Assembly (NCBI GenBank): GCA_025093985.1
Contig: JACAAK010000004.1
Span: forward strand, 2,356,001-2,420,000
Direction: 5' to 3'
Length of the DNA stretch: 64,000 bases
DNA from: Calvatia gigantea
Lineage: Eukaryota > Basidiomycota > Agaricomycetes > Agaricales > Lycoperdaceae
Below the pieces are notes generated by a model, which was not told where the DNA came from, made no database searches, and was given only the letters and a program-made list of their open reading frames with translations. Within the stretch, counting starts at the first letter, position 1. Each line of letters opens with the position of its first letter. A program made the position numbers and the translations under genes. Shown piece after piece: positions 21,218 through 32,523 of this stretch.

Positions 21218-23933
21218 ATGCCTGTCGCAATCCCAAAACCTCGCACTCTCTACGACAAGATTTGGGATGATCATGTCGTGTATGTGTTTCCATCTGGTCC
21301 TTGAACTGAAAGGGCTGACAAGGATCCAAACCTTCGCCGCACAGTGATGTAAAGGAAGATGGCCTAGCTCTCATCTATATCGATCGGTGTGTTTATCATT
21401 AACTTAATAACGATCTCATCTCAAGCTGGCACCTAAAGGCACCTGGTGCACGAAGTTACCAGCCCCCAGGCCTTCGAAGGATTGTACGTGTGACGACATT
21501 GTCCAGTTTACTGTTACTTTAATCTAGGGCGTGATTCTCCTACAGGCGTAATGCATCCCGCGGTGTCCGTCGCCCCGACTGCACACTCGCAACCGTCGAT
21601 CACAATGTCCCGTACGTTTTCATCAAAGCTTTGATAACGCCGCTTGACTTGCCACACAGGACAGTTTCTCGCAAAAATTTCCAGTCTGTCGAAACTTTCA
21701 TTGCCGAACCCGATTCCCGTGCACAATGTGCCGCTTTGGAAGACAACGTGAGGGGGTTTGGCCTCACCTACTTTGGTATGAAAGACAGGCGCCAAGGTAT
21801 GCATCCTCCATCGACCGCGAACATGCAGTATCAATCTAATTTAGTGCTTTGCAGGCATTGTCCACATTATTGGTCCCGAGCAAGGTTTCACGGCAAGTTA
21901 CTCTATCCAGCTTACTGGTTATGGAATAACAATTCTTGTTCTCAGCTGCCTGGAATTACGTGCGTTTGCGGTGATTCACACACATCGAGTACGTAACGTT
22001 TTCCGTTGGTGGGTCATATGGACGCCCTGATAAGGCACTTCAGCGCATGGTGCATTCGGATCATTGGCGTTCGGTATCGGAACCTCTGAAGTCGAGCATG
22101 TATTGGCAACGCAAACCCTGTTGCAGAAGAAGGGTAAGAACATGCGGATTACCGTCGACGGCCAGCTTCACGAAGGTGTGACTTCAAAAGATGTCATCCT
22201 CTATATCATCGGTGTCATTGGTACCGCTGGTGGCACTGGCTGCGTTATTGAATACGCAGGATCGGTTTTTCGTGGTTTCAGCATGGAGGCACGAATGAGT
22301 GTATGCAACATGAGTATTGAAGCTGGTGCCCGTGCTGGTATGGTCGCCCCAGACGAAGTTACTTTCAACTACCTGCGCGATCGACCCCTGGCACCCAAGG
22401 GTGAGGAGTGGGATCAGGCCGTTGCGTACTGGAAGACTTTGAGATCTGACGAGGGCGCCCAGTTCGACGTCGAGGTTAAGATTGACGCTGCCGACATCAT
22501 CCCAACGATCACTTGGGGAACTTCTCCCCAGGACGTCGTCCCCATCACTGGTAGGGTACCAAACCCTGCTAACATGACGGATCCCGGAAAGAAAGCCTCC
22601 GCTGAACGTTCCTTGTCGTACATGGGGTTGACTCCCGATACCCTCATGGAGGATATCAGCGTTGACAAAGTTTTTATTGGATCTTGCACCAACAGTCGCA
22701 TCGAAGATCTTCGTTCTGCCGCTAAAGTCATTCTCGCCGCTGGCCCTGACGCCAAGGTCGCTCCCAGCGTCATGGCGATGGTTGTTCCCGGGTCAGGTCT
22801 CATCAAGCAGCGCGCGGAGGTTGAGGGTTTGGACGTCATCTTCAAACGTGCAGGCTTTGACTGGCGTGAAGCTGGCTGTTCAATGTGTCTTGGAATGAAC
22901 CCTGACCAGCTTTCTCCCGGTGAACGATGTGCGAGCACCAGCAACCGCAATTTCGAAGGTCGCCAAGGCGCTGGTGGTCGTACTCATCTCCTTAGTCCCG
23001 CTATGGCCACCGCAGCCGCCCTTACGGGCAAGCTAACCGATGTGCGCAAGTTCCTGGGTGGGATTGAAGAGGCGAGCTCCAAACTCAAAACAACGAACGA
23101 ATATGATTTCTTGACCGACCCCGTCCTACCGCCTCCTACTCCAGAGGATCAACAACCGCAGGCAACCGAAGGGGCGAAAATTCTTCCGCCCAAAGAAACT
23201 CCTTCGAGCGTCGAGAAGTTCACGATCCTCAAAGGCATTGCTGCCCCTCTGCATATGGACAATGTCGACACTGATATGATCATCCCCAAGCAATTCTTGA
23301 AGACCCTGAAGCGCTCTGGTCTTGCGAACGCCCTGTTCTACGCTCTCCGAAAAGACCCTCACACCGGCAAGGACACTGATTTTGTCCTCAACCGTTCCCC
23401 CTATGACCGAGCGAAGATCCTCGTTTGTACTGGCAAGAACTTTGGCTGCGGAAGCTCTCGTGAGCACGCCCCTTGGAGTTTGTGCGTAATTTTCTTCGTT
23501 GGATAGTAAATTCCCGTTCTGATCTTGCGCAGGAAAGATTTTGGGATCCAATGTATAATTCGCTCCCAGCTTTGCTGAAATCTTCCGCAGCAACACTATG
23601 CAGAATGGCATGTTACCCGTTGCTGTTCCTCAGGAGCAGTGTCGTGAGCTTGCTGAGGATGCTGAGGCGGGCTTGGAATTGGAGGTTGACTTGGAAAAAG
23701 AGGAGATTCGTCGACCTGGTGGTAAATCTGCAATTTCGTTCACTACGGATCCCTTCCGCAGGCATTGCTTATTGAATGGTTTGGATGATATCGGCTTGAC
23801 CTTGCAGCGCGAGGGAGCAATCAAGAGTTTTGAGGAGCGTCGATCATCGAGTTGGCCGTGGTTAGATGGATTCGGCTACAAGGGGAAAATCCCAGTTGGA
23901 CCTGTCAGGACTGCGAAGAAGACTGATTGGTGA
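21218..23933 (+). CDS. LEU1: 3-isopropylmalate dehydratase (leucine biosynthesis), with an apparent +1 frameshift
   Basis: 4Fe-4S enzyme converting 2- to 3-isopropylmalate in leucine biosynthesis. The fungal single-chain form with LeuC and LeuD halves is fully present. Eight upstream introns split the N-terminus, which starts [19 protein letters not shown]. Diagnostic blocks include [52 protein letters not shown] and [13 protein letters not shown] (cluster cysteines). The LeuD half has [17 protein letters not shown] and [11 protein letters not shown]. The junction inside GPEQGFT-LPGITC requires a GC-AG intron (21893-21945). After the last intron (about 23494-23531) the frame reads DFGIQCII and then needs one base dropped, an extra C at 23561, to continue [18 protein letters not shown] to the TGA at 23931-23933. 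No splice choice repairs this. It is either a sequence error or an inactivating mutation. Confidence 0.95.
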
Positions 23934-24222
23934 AGGGTGTCCATAACTCATATAATAGGCTTAGCTGACTGCATGTATTTTTACTCGGATTTGTAAAGAC
24001 TTGATTGAGGTTTTCCAGGTGACTCTATTGGGATCTAATGTATTGGGAGGAATTCGCAACTGAGCGAAGAGACGATTTTTGATGTGAAGTTAACGTCTTG
24101 CCAGGCCCTTCAGGCCGGTCAGGTGCCATCATCCACGGTTGCTCGCCCTCATTTGCCATCACCTGCCATTGTCGACATTCCTCGCTCATCCTCACCACTC
24201 CTCCTGCGACTCCAATTCGAAG

Positions 24223-25825
24223 ATGCAAGGCGAACGCAAGTCAAGTACCCAAAGACCCCCAGCAAAACCAAGTTCCACAAGCTCTCCAGCTGCGGTGAAA
24301 GCGGGGCCCAGCAATGGCACATCCCAACAGCATCCCTTCACCCCACTAAATCATAATTCACAACAAAAGAAAATGCCCCGCCGCTCGAGTAGGCCCATTA
24401 TCAATTGGTTCCAGCGCAAGCTTGCCGGGACTGTGAAGGGAAAGAGAGCAGATACTATTCCACTTGCCGCTGCCCACCTTAGTCAGGGCTGGAAGCAGGA
24501 GTAACTCATCAAGAATGAACGGACGAATTGTATCGTCGCCAGTGCCTAGTGGCTCTGCGCAACGGGACAGGCAACGGGACAGGCTGGAAATTGCTTCAAC
24601 AGCGAGGCGCAAGACAGTTTCTTTGAATGGAGATGACGACTTCCAGTCCTACAATGCAGAAGATTCGCTGGATGTCTTGGATAGGTTCTCTATGGCTCGC
24701 GACTCACTCTGGTCGCCTGCGAGTATGTTGGAGGCTGACGATGATGCATCGGTGAGGCCACTACCTCCTAGTGCTCCCCCCTCACCCGCCCCTTCACGGT
24801 CCTCATCCTCGTATCTATCCGATCCCCGCACCTTCAGGAGCATCGCGGCTAGCACTAAACCAACGACCGTGTTAAGTATTGATTTACCTGGGAACGGCAT
24901 GGCACATATTGCCCAGGTTCCTATCACCCCCACAACCCAAGTCCACCATCGTGTGCAACATATGCGACAATCATCCTCGGGTAACCCATATGGCACAGGC
25001 AACGCCTCCATAAGTTTCTCCCCTTTCCCATCTCAAACATCGCGCCCTTCGTCGCAAACCAATCACCAGATACGTGAATCCAGTCCCGTGTCGCCTGTCC
25101 AAGCACCACTCCACACGACCCACCACCCCAGAAATAACCCTCGACCATCATCGCCTCCCCTCGATAATGCCTCCGTTTTAACACTCGCTTCCTCTGCATA
25201 CGCACTTCCAACAACACGCTTGGGACCACACGGGTATGGCTCGACAGCGCCTTCGGCATTTGGCGGTGGTGACTCCCTGTCGCACTTTGGCGGGAGCATG
25301 TTCCCAGATGCGGAGAGCTCAAGTCTATTTGTACCGGGCGATGATGGACTTGATGAACGCGATGCCAGTGTTCGGGCCCTGCGTCCCCGCAGCTCGCGTA
25401 GAGGTAGCTGGGGGAGTGAGGTCAGCGGCTGGAGCGCTCAGATTCTACAAATTCCAGGGACCCCATCGCTATCACAGGAGAGAAGCCTGCTTACATCTAA
25501 TAGTGTTAGGTCGAGTGAAGCAAATACGGAAAATGGTAGGAATAGCCAAGGGAGTGTAGAGACAGAGAGCCGAACGGACGAAGGTGCCCAGATGGATGTT
25601 GTTCCACCAAGTCCTTCTTCCGGTGGCATTGACGATAGCCATTCCGACACATCCCACAACCTGACGGAGGAAACCGATGTCGCTGTGGATGTACCTCCTC
25701 ATACACGCCACCGTTCTGCCTCATTGGATACCGTCGGCCGGGGAATAAATGACGGGGACGATGACAACGAACTATCAACTGCCATATCGGATGTCACGTT
25801 CGCTGACGAGGAGAAATCTAACTAA
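24223..25825 (+). CDS. Ser/Pro-rich protein of unknown function
   Basis: I do not recognise a domain. The first exon begins MQGERKSSTQRPP and contains a basic block RPIINWFQRKLAG that looks conserved. The main exon runs from about 24485 to the TAA at 25823-25825. It is dominated by Ser, Pro and Thr, with a short acidic patch (EDSLDVLDRFSMARD), the block NASVLTLASSAYALP and a basic block RALRPRSSRRGSWGS likely to be phosphorylated. The C-terminus is acidic. The junction between the two exons, near 24407-24484, is not resolved: a donor at 24407 joined after CAG 24484 keeps the frame but removes half of the conserved block. The protein is probably largely disordered. Confidence 0.6.
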
Positions 25826-26501
25826 ATGGTTCCCGTCTTTTCTTTTCTTGACTACCAGGGACTCTACGGTGCCTTCTTCTTTTACTTTAGGCTTCCTTCC
25901 TCTGTACCATTAGCGCACAGATGTATCTCTTCTCAACTACCACTGTCTGTGATTGTAGTGCGGTCTGTTTAATTCTGGATCACTTATGTATCCCCTCATA
26001 CGTATTCGTTCCTTCACAGGTCATTTCCTCCCACCTTTGACATTGTGTGCGCATTTATCTCGTCAGGTGGGCTGCCTTTCTATGTTTTGGTCTGCGTTAT
26101 TGAGGTGGCAATGGTGCTGAGTGGAACGAACCACCTGACCACCTTGATCCGGAGGTGGAAACAACCTCTCGGACACAACGATAAGAAACTTTCTACTGTC
26201 TGACCCGCAATGTCAAGGTGGTTCTGACATCGCAACCCAAGTTCCATAAGCCTTGAAGCGACAACAGAAACGACCCTTTCTGAAGGAAACCACATATGAC
26301 GCAAAATTGAAGAAAAGCCAGCACACTCACCAAGCTACCGGAGCTTCTCTTCCAAACACGCTTTGCCCCCGCATCGAAGCCATCCCGTGGGTAACTCGCG
26401 GCGCTATACATATGGTACCGCTTCTTTGCGCGTATGCCGGGGCCATAAAAACCTGGTTTTTGGTGCGGCTAGCGGGGCCGTTGGACGCCATCTTGCAAGC
26501 G
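25826..26501. other. Intergenic, about 680 bp
   Basis: Probable 3' untranslated region of the upstream gene (pyrimidine-rich) and the promoter region of the GH125 gene. No coding region, repeat or clear TATA box seen. Confidence 0.5.
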
Positions 26502-29007
26502 ATGAGGCTGAACAGAAAAAGTTTAGTGGTTGCCTTGACTGGGCTAGCTGCCCACTCCGCTGCTCAATGTCCAGATTATACAAGGTATTCACAAGTGAGT
26601 TCTCGTCGACGGCTGAGTATTGTGGTGGCTTAACGAGGCACATTTCCTTGTTTGTAGCACCCCCAAGGGGAAGCATCCAGGGGGCCTTTGGGTCTACCGT
26701 TCATGCGGCCTGCACCAGCTTGTCGGACGTTCAACAGTACAGCTGTCGAGGTGATTATCTGCACAAGCCCAATCCGTCCGCTCCCTGACCTCGGTGGCAG
26801 AAAGTCATCAATGACATGAAGTCATTGCTCAAAGATCCGGACATAGCACGCCTGTTCGAAAACACGTTCCCAAATACCTTAGGTACTTCCTTCAGAACCC
26901 TCTTGCTCTTGAAGATAGTAATACCCTCCAGATACTACCGTGAGGTATTACAACCAGGTAAGTACTCCAAGGTATCCTAGATATCTCGAGTCCCACGCAT
27001 TTCACTCCAGAACCAGAACCTTGCCTTCATTATTACTGGAGTAAGTTTCACAGTCATCTCTAAAAACATATTCCGACCACCACTTCTTTTTCCAGGATAT
27101 CACGTACGCAGTTTCGGTTCAAAAGGTGAATCTGTTTCTGAATCCTTTGCAGTGCTCAATGGCTACGCGATACCGCAAACCAAGTACGCCTACTACGCGA
27201 GATCCTGTGATCCCTATGCTAACGACGAATTCACTTATTTGCAGTTCGCACATTATGGGTCTCTCCTCGGGAGCGACCCAGAGTTAGCGAAGCTAGTCAA
27301 AGCTGTCATCAACAACGAGGCTCGTTACGTATCGCAGTTTCCTTACTGTGAGTGCTGCCTTATCGTGCTTAGCGGATATTTAATCTAACTTTGGTCCCTT
27401 AGGCGGTTCGTTCCAACCTCCCCCAGAGAGTGGACTGGCACCTTCACATAATGACTGGGCAGATGGTGTGACTGTTAATCCGTAAGTTCGCGAGTATGGG
27501 ATAACAGGGTGGAAAGTTCAGCGAGCATGAATTATCACAGGCCTGTTAACAACCAGACTGTATTCGAATGCAAGGTAAATATCTTTAATAGTTCTGTTCT
27601 TAGCCTAACCAACGATTCGTGTCTTCAGTATGAGCTCGACTCCCTCTGTGGATTCCTGAAGCTTTCGCGTCTCTACTATCAAAACACCAAGGACACGTCG
27701 TTCATGAATGATAATTGTATGTGCTCTCCTTACATTCTTATCGCTACGGTAACGAATAAGGTGGTGATCAGGGCGAATGGCGATTGACCAGATCTTCCGA
27801 GTCATACATGAACAATCTCAACCTACCTTCGATGAGGACTTCAACTTTATTTCTTTCTATAACTGGACTGGAGGAAATGGCGCACTCTCTCCGATGGTCG
27901 ACAACAGAGGAAATAATGAGCCGAAGGCCTTTACTGGCCTAGTGGGCACTCACCATCGACCTTCTGATGATTTGAGCGTATTTGGTAGGTGTTATATTAC
28001 CACTTGAAGTAAGGAAGGCAAAAGTTAACCTTGACCCCGAGCTTTTCTTACACCTGCGAACGCAATGCTCACCGTCGAATTGAAGCACCTCGCTGATATA
28101 TTGGACCAGACGCATCAGCTCAAAAATGTCAGTCAACAGGCCAAGGAATGGAGCAACAGGATACACAATGCCATCTTTGACACAACAGTAAGGCTCTCTA
28201 CTTGAACCTTATACGAACAACTCATTTTTGGGGAACAGGTTGTCAATAATATATTCGCGTACGAGACCAATGGTAGATATGAGATGTCCCTGACACAGAA
28301 CAAACTCTAAATAACTCGCGTAGGTTTTGGCGGCCGGTATATTATGGATGATGCGAATGTTCCGGTGAGGAGCATGGACGGCCCAGCCATGAGCGACGGA
28401 CTAATGCTCCATTCTTCAGTCTTTACTTTCTTTACCGTACCTTGGATTCCTCGATAAGCACCACCCTGCTTATGTAGCCACACGCAAGATCCTTCTTTCT
28501 GCCAAGAATCCCTATTTCTCTGCGGGCAGAAAGTTCCGCGGCGTTGGGTACGTCGCGGCAGAATGACAGTGCTGGTGATGAGGCTTACTGAAAATCTTTT
28601 GCGACAGGGGACCTCATGTCGACCCGTGGCACCCCTGGTATAGGCCACCTCACCTTCCTTGAGAAATGCTCCGATGTTTAAATTTTTATTTTCTTGCAGG
28701 CCCATGTCCCAAATCTCAGCCATCTTTGGCACTGACGACGATCAAGAGATCCTCACGTCCTTATACTTGATTGCTAATGTGAGAATAAACTTGCATTCGA
28801 ATTTGGCTTGACTTCTGATCTTCTTTTCAGAATACTGCAGGCCTCGGTTTGATTCACGAGTCGCAGTCGATCTATGACGAGGAGGACTACACAAGGAGTT
28901 GGTTCGCCTGGGCAAACAGCTTTTTCGCAGAGATGATTCTGGATTTAGCCGACCGCAAGCCTCACCTTATCTTAAACCAGAATAAGAGCTACAAGCCAAC
29001 TTTCTGA
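26502..29007 (+). CDS. GH125 exo-alpha-1,6-mannosidase (Mug157-like), secretory
   Basis: Glycoside hydrolase of family 125, which removes alpha-1,6-linked mannose. Starts with a signal peptide ending in HSAAQ, then CPDYTRYSQ and PFMRPAPACRTFNS. Conserved blocks in order are RLFENTFP, AFIITGDITAQWLRDTANQ, LVKAVINNEARYVSQFPYC, GSFQPPPESGL, NNQTVFECKYELDSL, AIDQIF, FYNWTG, GLVGTHHRPSDD, GFGGRYIMDDANVPSLLSLPYLGF, GPHVDPWHPWPMSQISAI, GLGLIHESQ and SWFAWANSFF. About 18 exons are joined by 45-70 bp introns, and all junctions keep frame. One exon is only 8 nt (27096-27103, within the GDITAQWLRD motif) and the next is 31 nt. No lesion is visible. Whether it acts in the wall, the Golgi or outside the cell cannot be told from sequence. 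Confidence 0.92.
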
Positions 29008-29145
29008 CCTTTAGGTAGATAAATAGCATAAGTTTGTGTTGAAGCGTATGGAAGAGTCTTCGACGAGGTCACGGGATCCTGTTAAGCCTGATTGGCGTTG
29101 CGCAGTCTTGATGCTCTTCTCCTGCTGTACCTTCCAGCTGTTTCG

Positions 29146-31277
29146 ATGCCCCCACCTCCCTGCGAAATTGGGACTCTTATCGTCGTTGTCCTCAAAGCTG
29201 TAGGTCTTTTTGCCTGTTCGTTGCTTTACAGGCAGGCGGTCTAACCAATACTGCAGAACCACCTTCCAAACAAACGTCATATTGGAAAACAGGATCCGTA
29301 TTGTCTTGTTATCGTCAATGATGAGAAGAAGCGCACAAAGGCAATAAAGAGGGGCGGCCAGCATCCGGAGTGGGACGAAGAATTACGGTTTACTTTGTTT
29401 GAGGATGATGATGATATGCTGGCAATAACATCATCTGGAACACCACCCCCTCTGCCCCCCAAGGACGCCAAAGGGCTGAAGAAGATTCAAGGCGGGAACT
29501 TCATGAAGGTTGCTTGTTATGCTGATGATCCTCGTGAACCCGATCTCATTGGAGACGTTGATGTTGACCTGACGGAAGTCCTAACAAAGGGAGAAACTGA
29601 CGGTTGGTTTCCTCCCGTTACAACGTCATGATCTGCGCCTGATCAGGTTTATCAGAGTGGTTCACGCTCTCTAATAAGGACAAGTTTGCAGGGAAAGTTT
29701 ACCTCGAGCTTACATTTTGGTCTAATGTAAGCCCTCGTTTAAAACCATTTTTATGGCCCCTTATTCTCGACAGAAACCTCCCCCAGAGAAAAAGGTCACT
29801 CCGAAACCCCCAAAGACCAACAAACAATACGGCGGTCCTGGGTCATTCGTGCCCTCGGGTGGGTCCCCATCCAGGGTTGATCCACCTGGCAGCGTGTATT
29901 CGCACTCCAGACCTCCCTCTGATTCAGTTTCTGTACCTTCCTCGCTGCGAGCATCCAACTCTCTTGCTAAACTCGATCTTTATGTCCCACCTTATGAAAG
30001 GACTGGTACGGTTATGGTAGATCAAATCGCTAATGAGTTTGGTGACATGGGCATATCACAACACAACCGACGGGAGAGCTATCCTGTGAGTTTCCTTCAT
30101 ATCGTTCTAATTTACATATTTATATGATTGTTAGCCCGTCCACTACGGATACACTCCGCCAGCCAATTCTTACATAGGAGATGGAATATATACCTGTGAT
30201 CGCCCCACGACTCCCACCAGTGCCTATCCTGCTTATCCACAGTACCAACATGATGCAAATCAGCACCCACTCCCACCAAGAACCCCTCGCCATTCAAGTA
30301 TACCTGTATCTTCCTCTGGGTTTATGCCGTTACACAACTCTTCAACATTTTCATCATCAACTCATACGAATGACATTTCGGCGTATCCTCCTACTCTTAG
30401 TCAGACACCCATACCAGGACCCTATAATCCCGCTACGGTTCACCAATCGCAGGTTAATTATCTCTCACCTCAAACTCCATTACCGATTCCGCCCAGTGCT
30501 ACTTCCTATATACCAGCTGCGACACCCGTTCCTTATGCCCCCCATTCATTCCCAAGTCCACAAACCCACCCATATATCCCTTATCCTACTCCAACACCTG
30601 CCCCACCTCAACAATATTCTTCTCCTTTAACCCAAGTCCAGCCGCAAGTCCAGAACGGAGCGACATATCCGGCCTATCAATCAGTTCCCCCATCCCATGA
30701 AACCTTGCCACCTGGCCCCTCTACACCCAACATAACTGGTGGTTCAAGACCGTTGCCCCTCCAACCACAGATCGTCTATCCTCCGCAAGAAGGGCTCCCA
30801 CCACCACCACCACCACCGCCGCCGCCGCCGCCGCCAACTTTAGCGCCGCCTCCGCCTCCTGTGCACTATACTCAGGTTCCCCCTCCTCCCCCTATACCCC
30901 AGCCGCAGACGTATACCAATGGCACATCTTCTGTGCCACTGCCGCCGCCCCCACCACCTCCACCACTACCACCATCTCAAGTACCTCCCCGCCGGCGAGC
31001 TAGTCTCCCTGTTCCACCTGGGGCATACCCACCACAACTACCCTACCAACTCCCTCCACCTCCTCCATTACCTGTTCCAGTAACAGAGGGGTATTCTCCT
31101 GGTTTAGTGCCACCACCTCCGGGCCCACCTCATCAGCCATACGCTGGCCCGCAAATGTTCAATCCTGGACCCCCACCGGAACCACCCAGTCAGTTTCTCG
31201 ACAGTAACCAGTGGCACTCTAACGGCGTGGAACAACAACACTCTACTGTTGCTCACCGCGTTTCGAATTATGCATGA
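29146..31277 (+). CDS. C2-domain, proline-rich cytokinesis protein (Inn1/Fic1-like)
   Basis: N-terminal C2 domain followed by a very long proline-rich tail, the architecture of yeast Inn1 and fission yeast Fic1, which link the contractile ring to septum synthesis. The C2 domain runs from GTLIVVVLKA through KRHIGKQDPYCLV, GGQHPEWDEELRF and LIGDVDVDLTEV to KFAGKVYLELTFW. Introns are at 29200-29256, 29603-29655, 29727-29773 and 30086-30134. The tail has a degenerate YVPPYERTGTVMVDQIANEFGDMG block and, from about 30797, runs of up to a dozen consecutive prolines, expected ligands of SH3 proteins such as Cyk3/Hof1. The orthology is inferred from architecture; other C2-plus-Pro proteins remain possible. 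Confidence 0.82.
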
Positions 31278-31428
31278 TGGGGAATTTTTAGAAACTGCTA
31301 CTGGTTTTTTGTTGCACCTTTTGCATTGCGCTTTGTTTCATGGACTTGATGATAATCAAACACCGAACCAAGTTTTCCAAAAGTTGTAGATAGCCCACAA
31401 TGAATGTATATGTTTATTGGCGCACAGT

Positions 31429-32006
31429 CTAAGAATTACGATCTGCGTTGTTTGACGATGACTTATCTCTAGGATGGAGGGCTTTCCATTTCGCGATTTC
31501 GGTCTCGGTGCCAACAAGGCCCTGTCGCGCAAGATCGAGGCGCGCTTCTCTGCGAATAAGATTCTCCTCTCTTCGCCGGGCGGCTTCGTGTGCCATGAGT
31601 GCGCTCTCTGCGCTGAACACGAGACCGGATATGGTGACTGGTTTAGGCCGTGGATTACCTACTTGGTCATAAGCCAAAATAATGAAGTGCAGTGCGTACA
31701 TCCGGAGATCAGGAACGCCTTGAATGCGAGTGTTTGCCTCCTGTATTGCCAATTCTCATGTTAGCTTTCTAAGACAAGGTTCAGTTTTGAAGGCACCCGA
31801 AAGGAGGCCATGTGTAATGCGCCAGAATAGCCAAACCAACCCCAACTGCCATTCCCCTCGTTGCACCCTAGGAAAGGAAACCGGCAACGGAAGTGGACAT
31901 GATTTTACGCCAAGACACCTGTTAAAGGACGGACCTCGATTCCGGCCTTAGCCTGGACTTCGTATGCCTTGTCAACATCTTCTCTGTGGCGTGTATGGGT
32001 TGACAT
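31429..32006 (-). CDS. Small conserved-looking membrane protein, function unknown
   Basis: Four exons give about 130 residues, starting MSTHTRHREDVDKAYEVQAK. A first hydrophobic segment (MAVGVGLAILAHYTW) and a second (FKAFLISG...SLFWLMT) are followed by a charged helix rich in Arg/Glu (AARRREENLIRREARLDLARQ) and a Ser/Asn tail ending at TAG 31429. The intron phases fit only with the splice sites after GIE (31934), after PPFG and within the MTN codon. The two-membrane-segment plus charged-helix layout suggests an organellar membrane protein, possibly mitochondrial, but I do not recognise the family. Upstream of its start (32007-32523) no gene is seen. Confidence 0.65.
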
Positions 32007-32523
32007 TGGGGATACAATGGCCGCGAGATGGGTGGGAAGGAAGTGGAGGGCCAGAGAGGGCTAGGAACTCGAGCCGAACCCTCAGTGGCCCATTGATCCT
32101 GGCCTATTTACGTATGTTGGTATTGGCTCACCAGCCCCGCTGACGGGTTCCCGAAAGCTTTCCTCTTGGGATGACTCAGACGAGCACACGAACGGATTTG
32201 GAGTGGATGATATTACTGGTGCCGTCGTAGTTTCAGGAAGAATTTAGGTTAGTGAATGGTACAGCATAGCGGAAACCCTCATCGTTCCGCTATCAAAGTA
32301 AACATCAGAAAGTATGAGATGTCACTGACGTTAGGGGTTGTTAGATTACTTTAAGTTTGAGCTTCATTCCAGCCAATTGATAAAGGGCCTGATCGGTGGT
32401 CAGATGCGCTTCAGACATTTGAAAAATCTTTCAACACGTTGCATCGAAATTCTGCATTGTGCAAGCATAGTATCCAAAGGGTATCTAAGAACCACCGAGA
32501 CTACAGGAACGCGGCCAAAGCGT

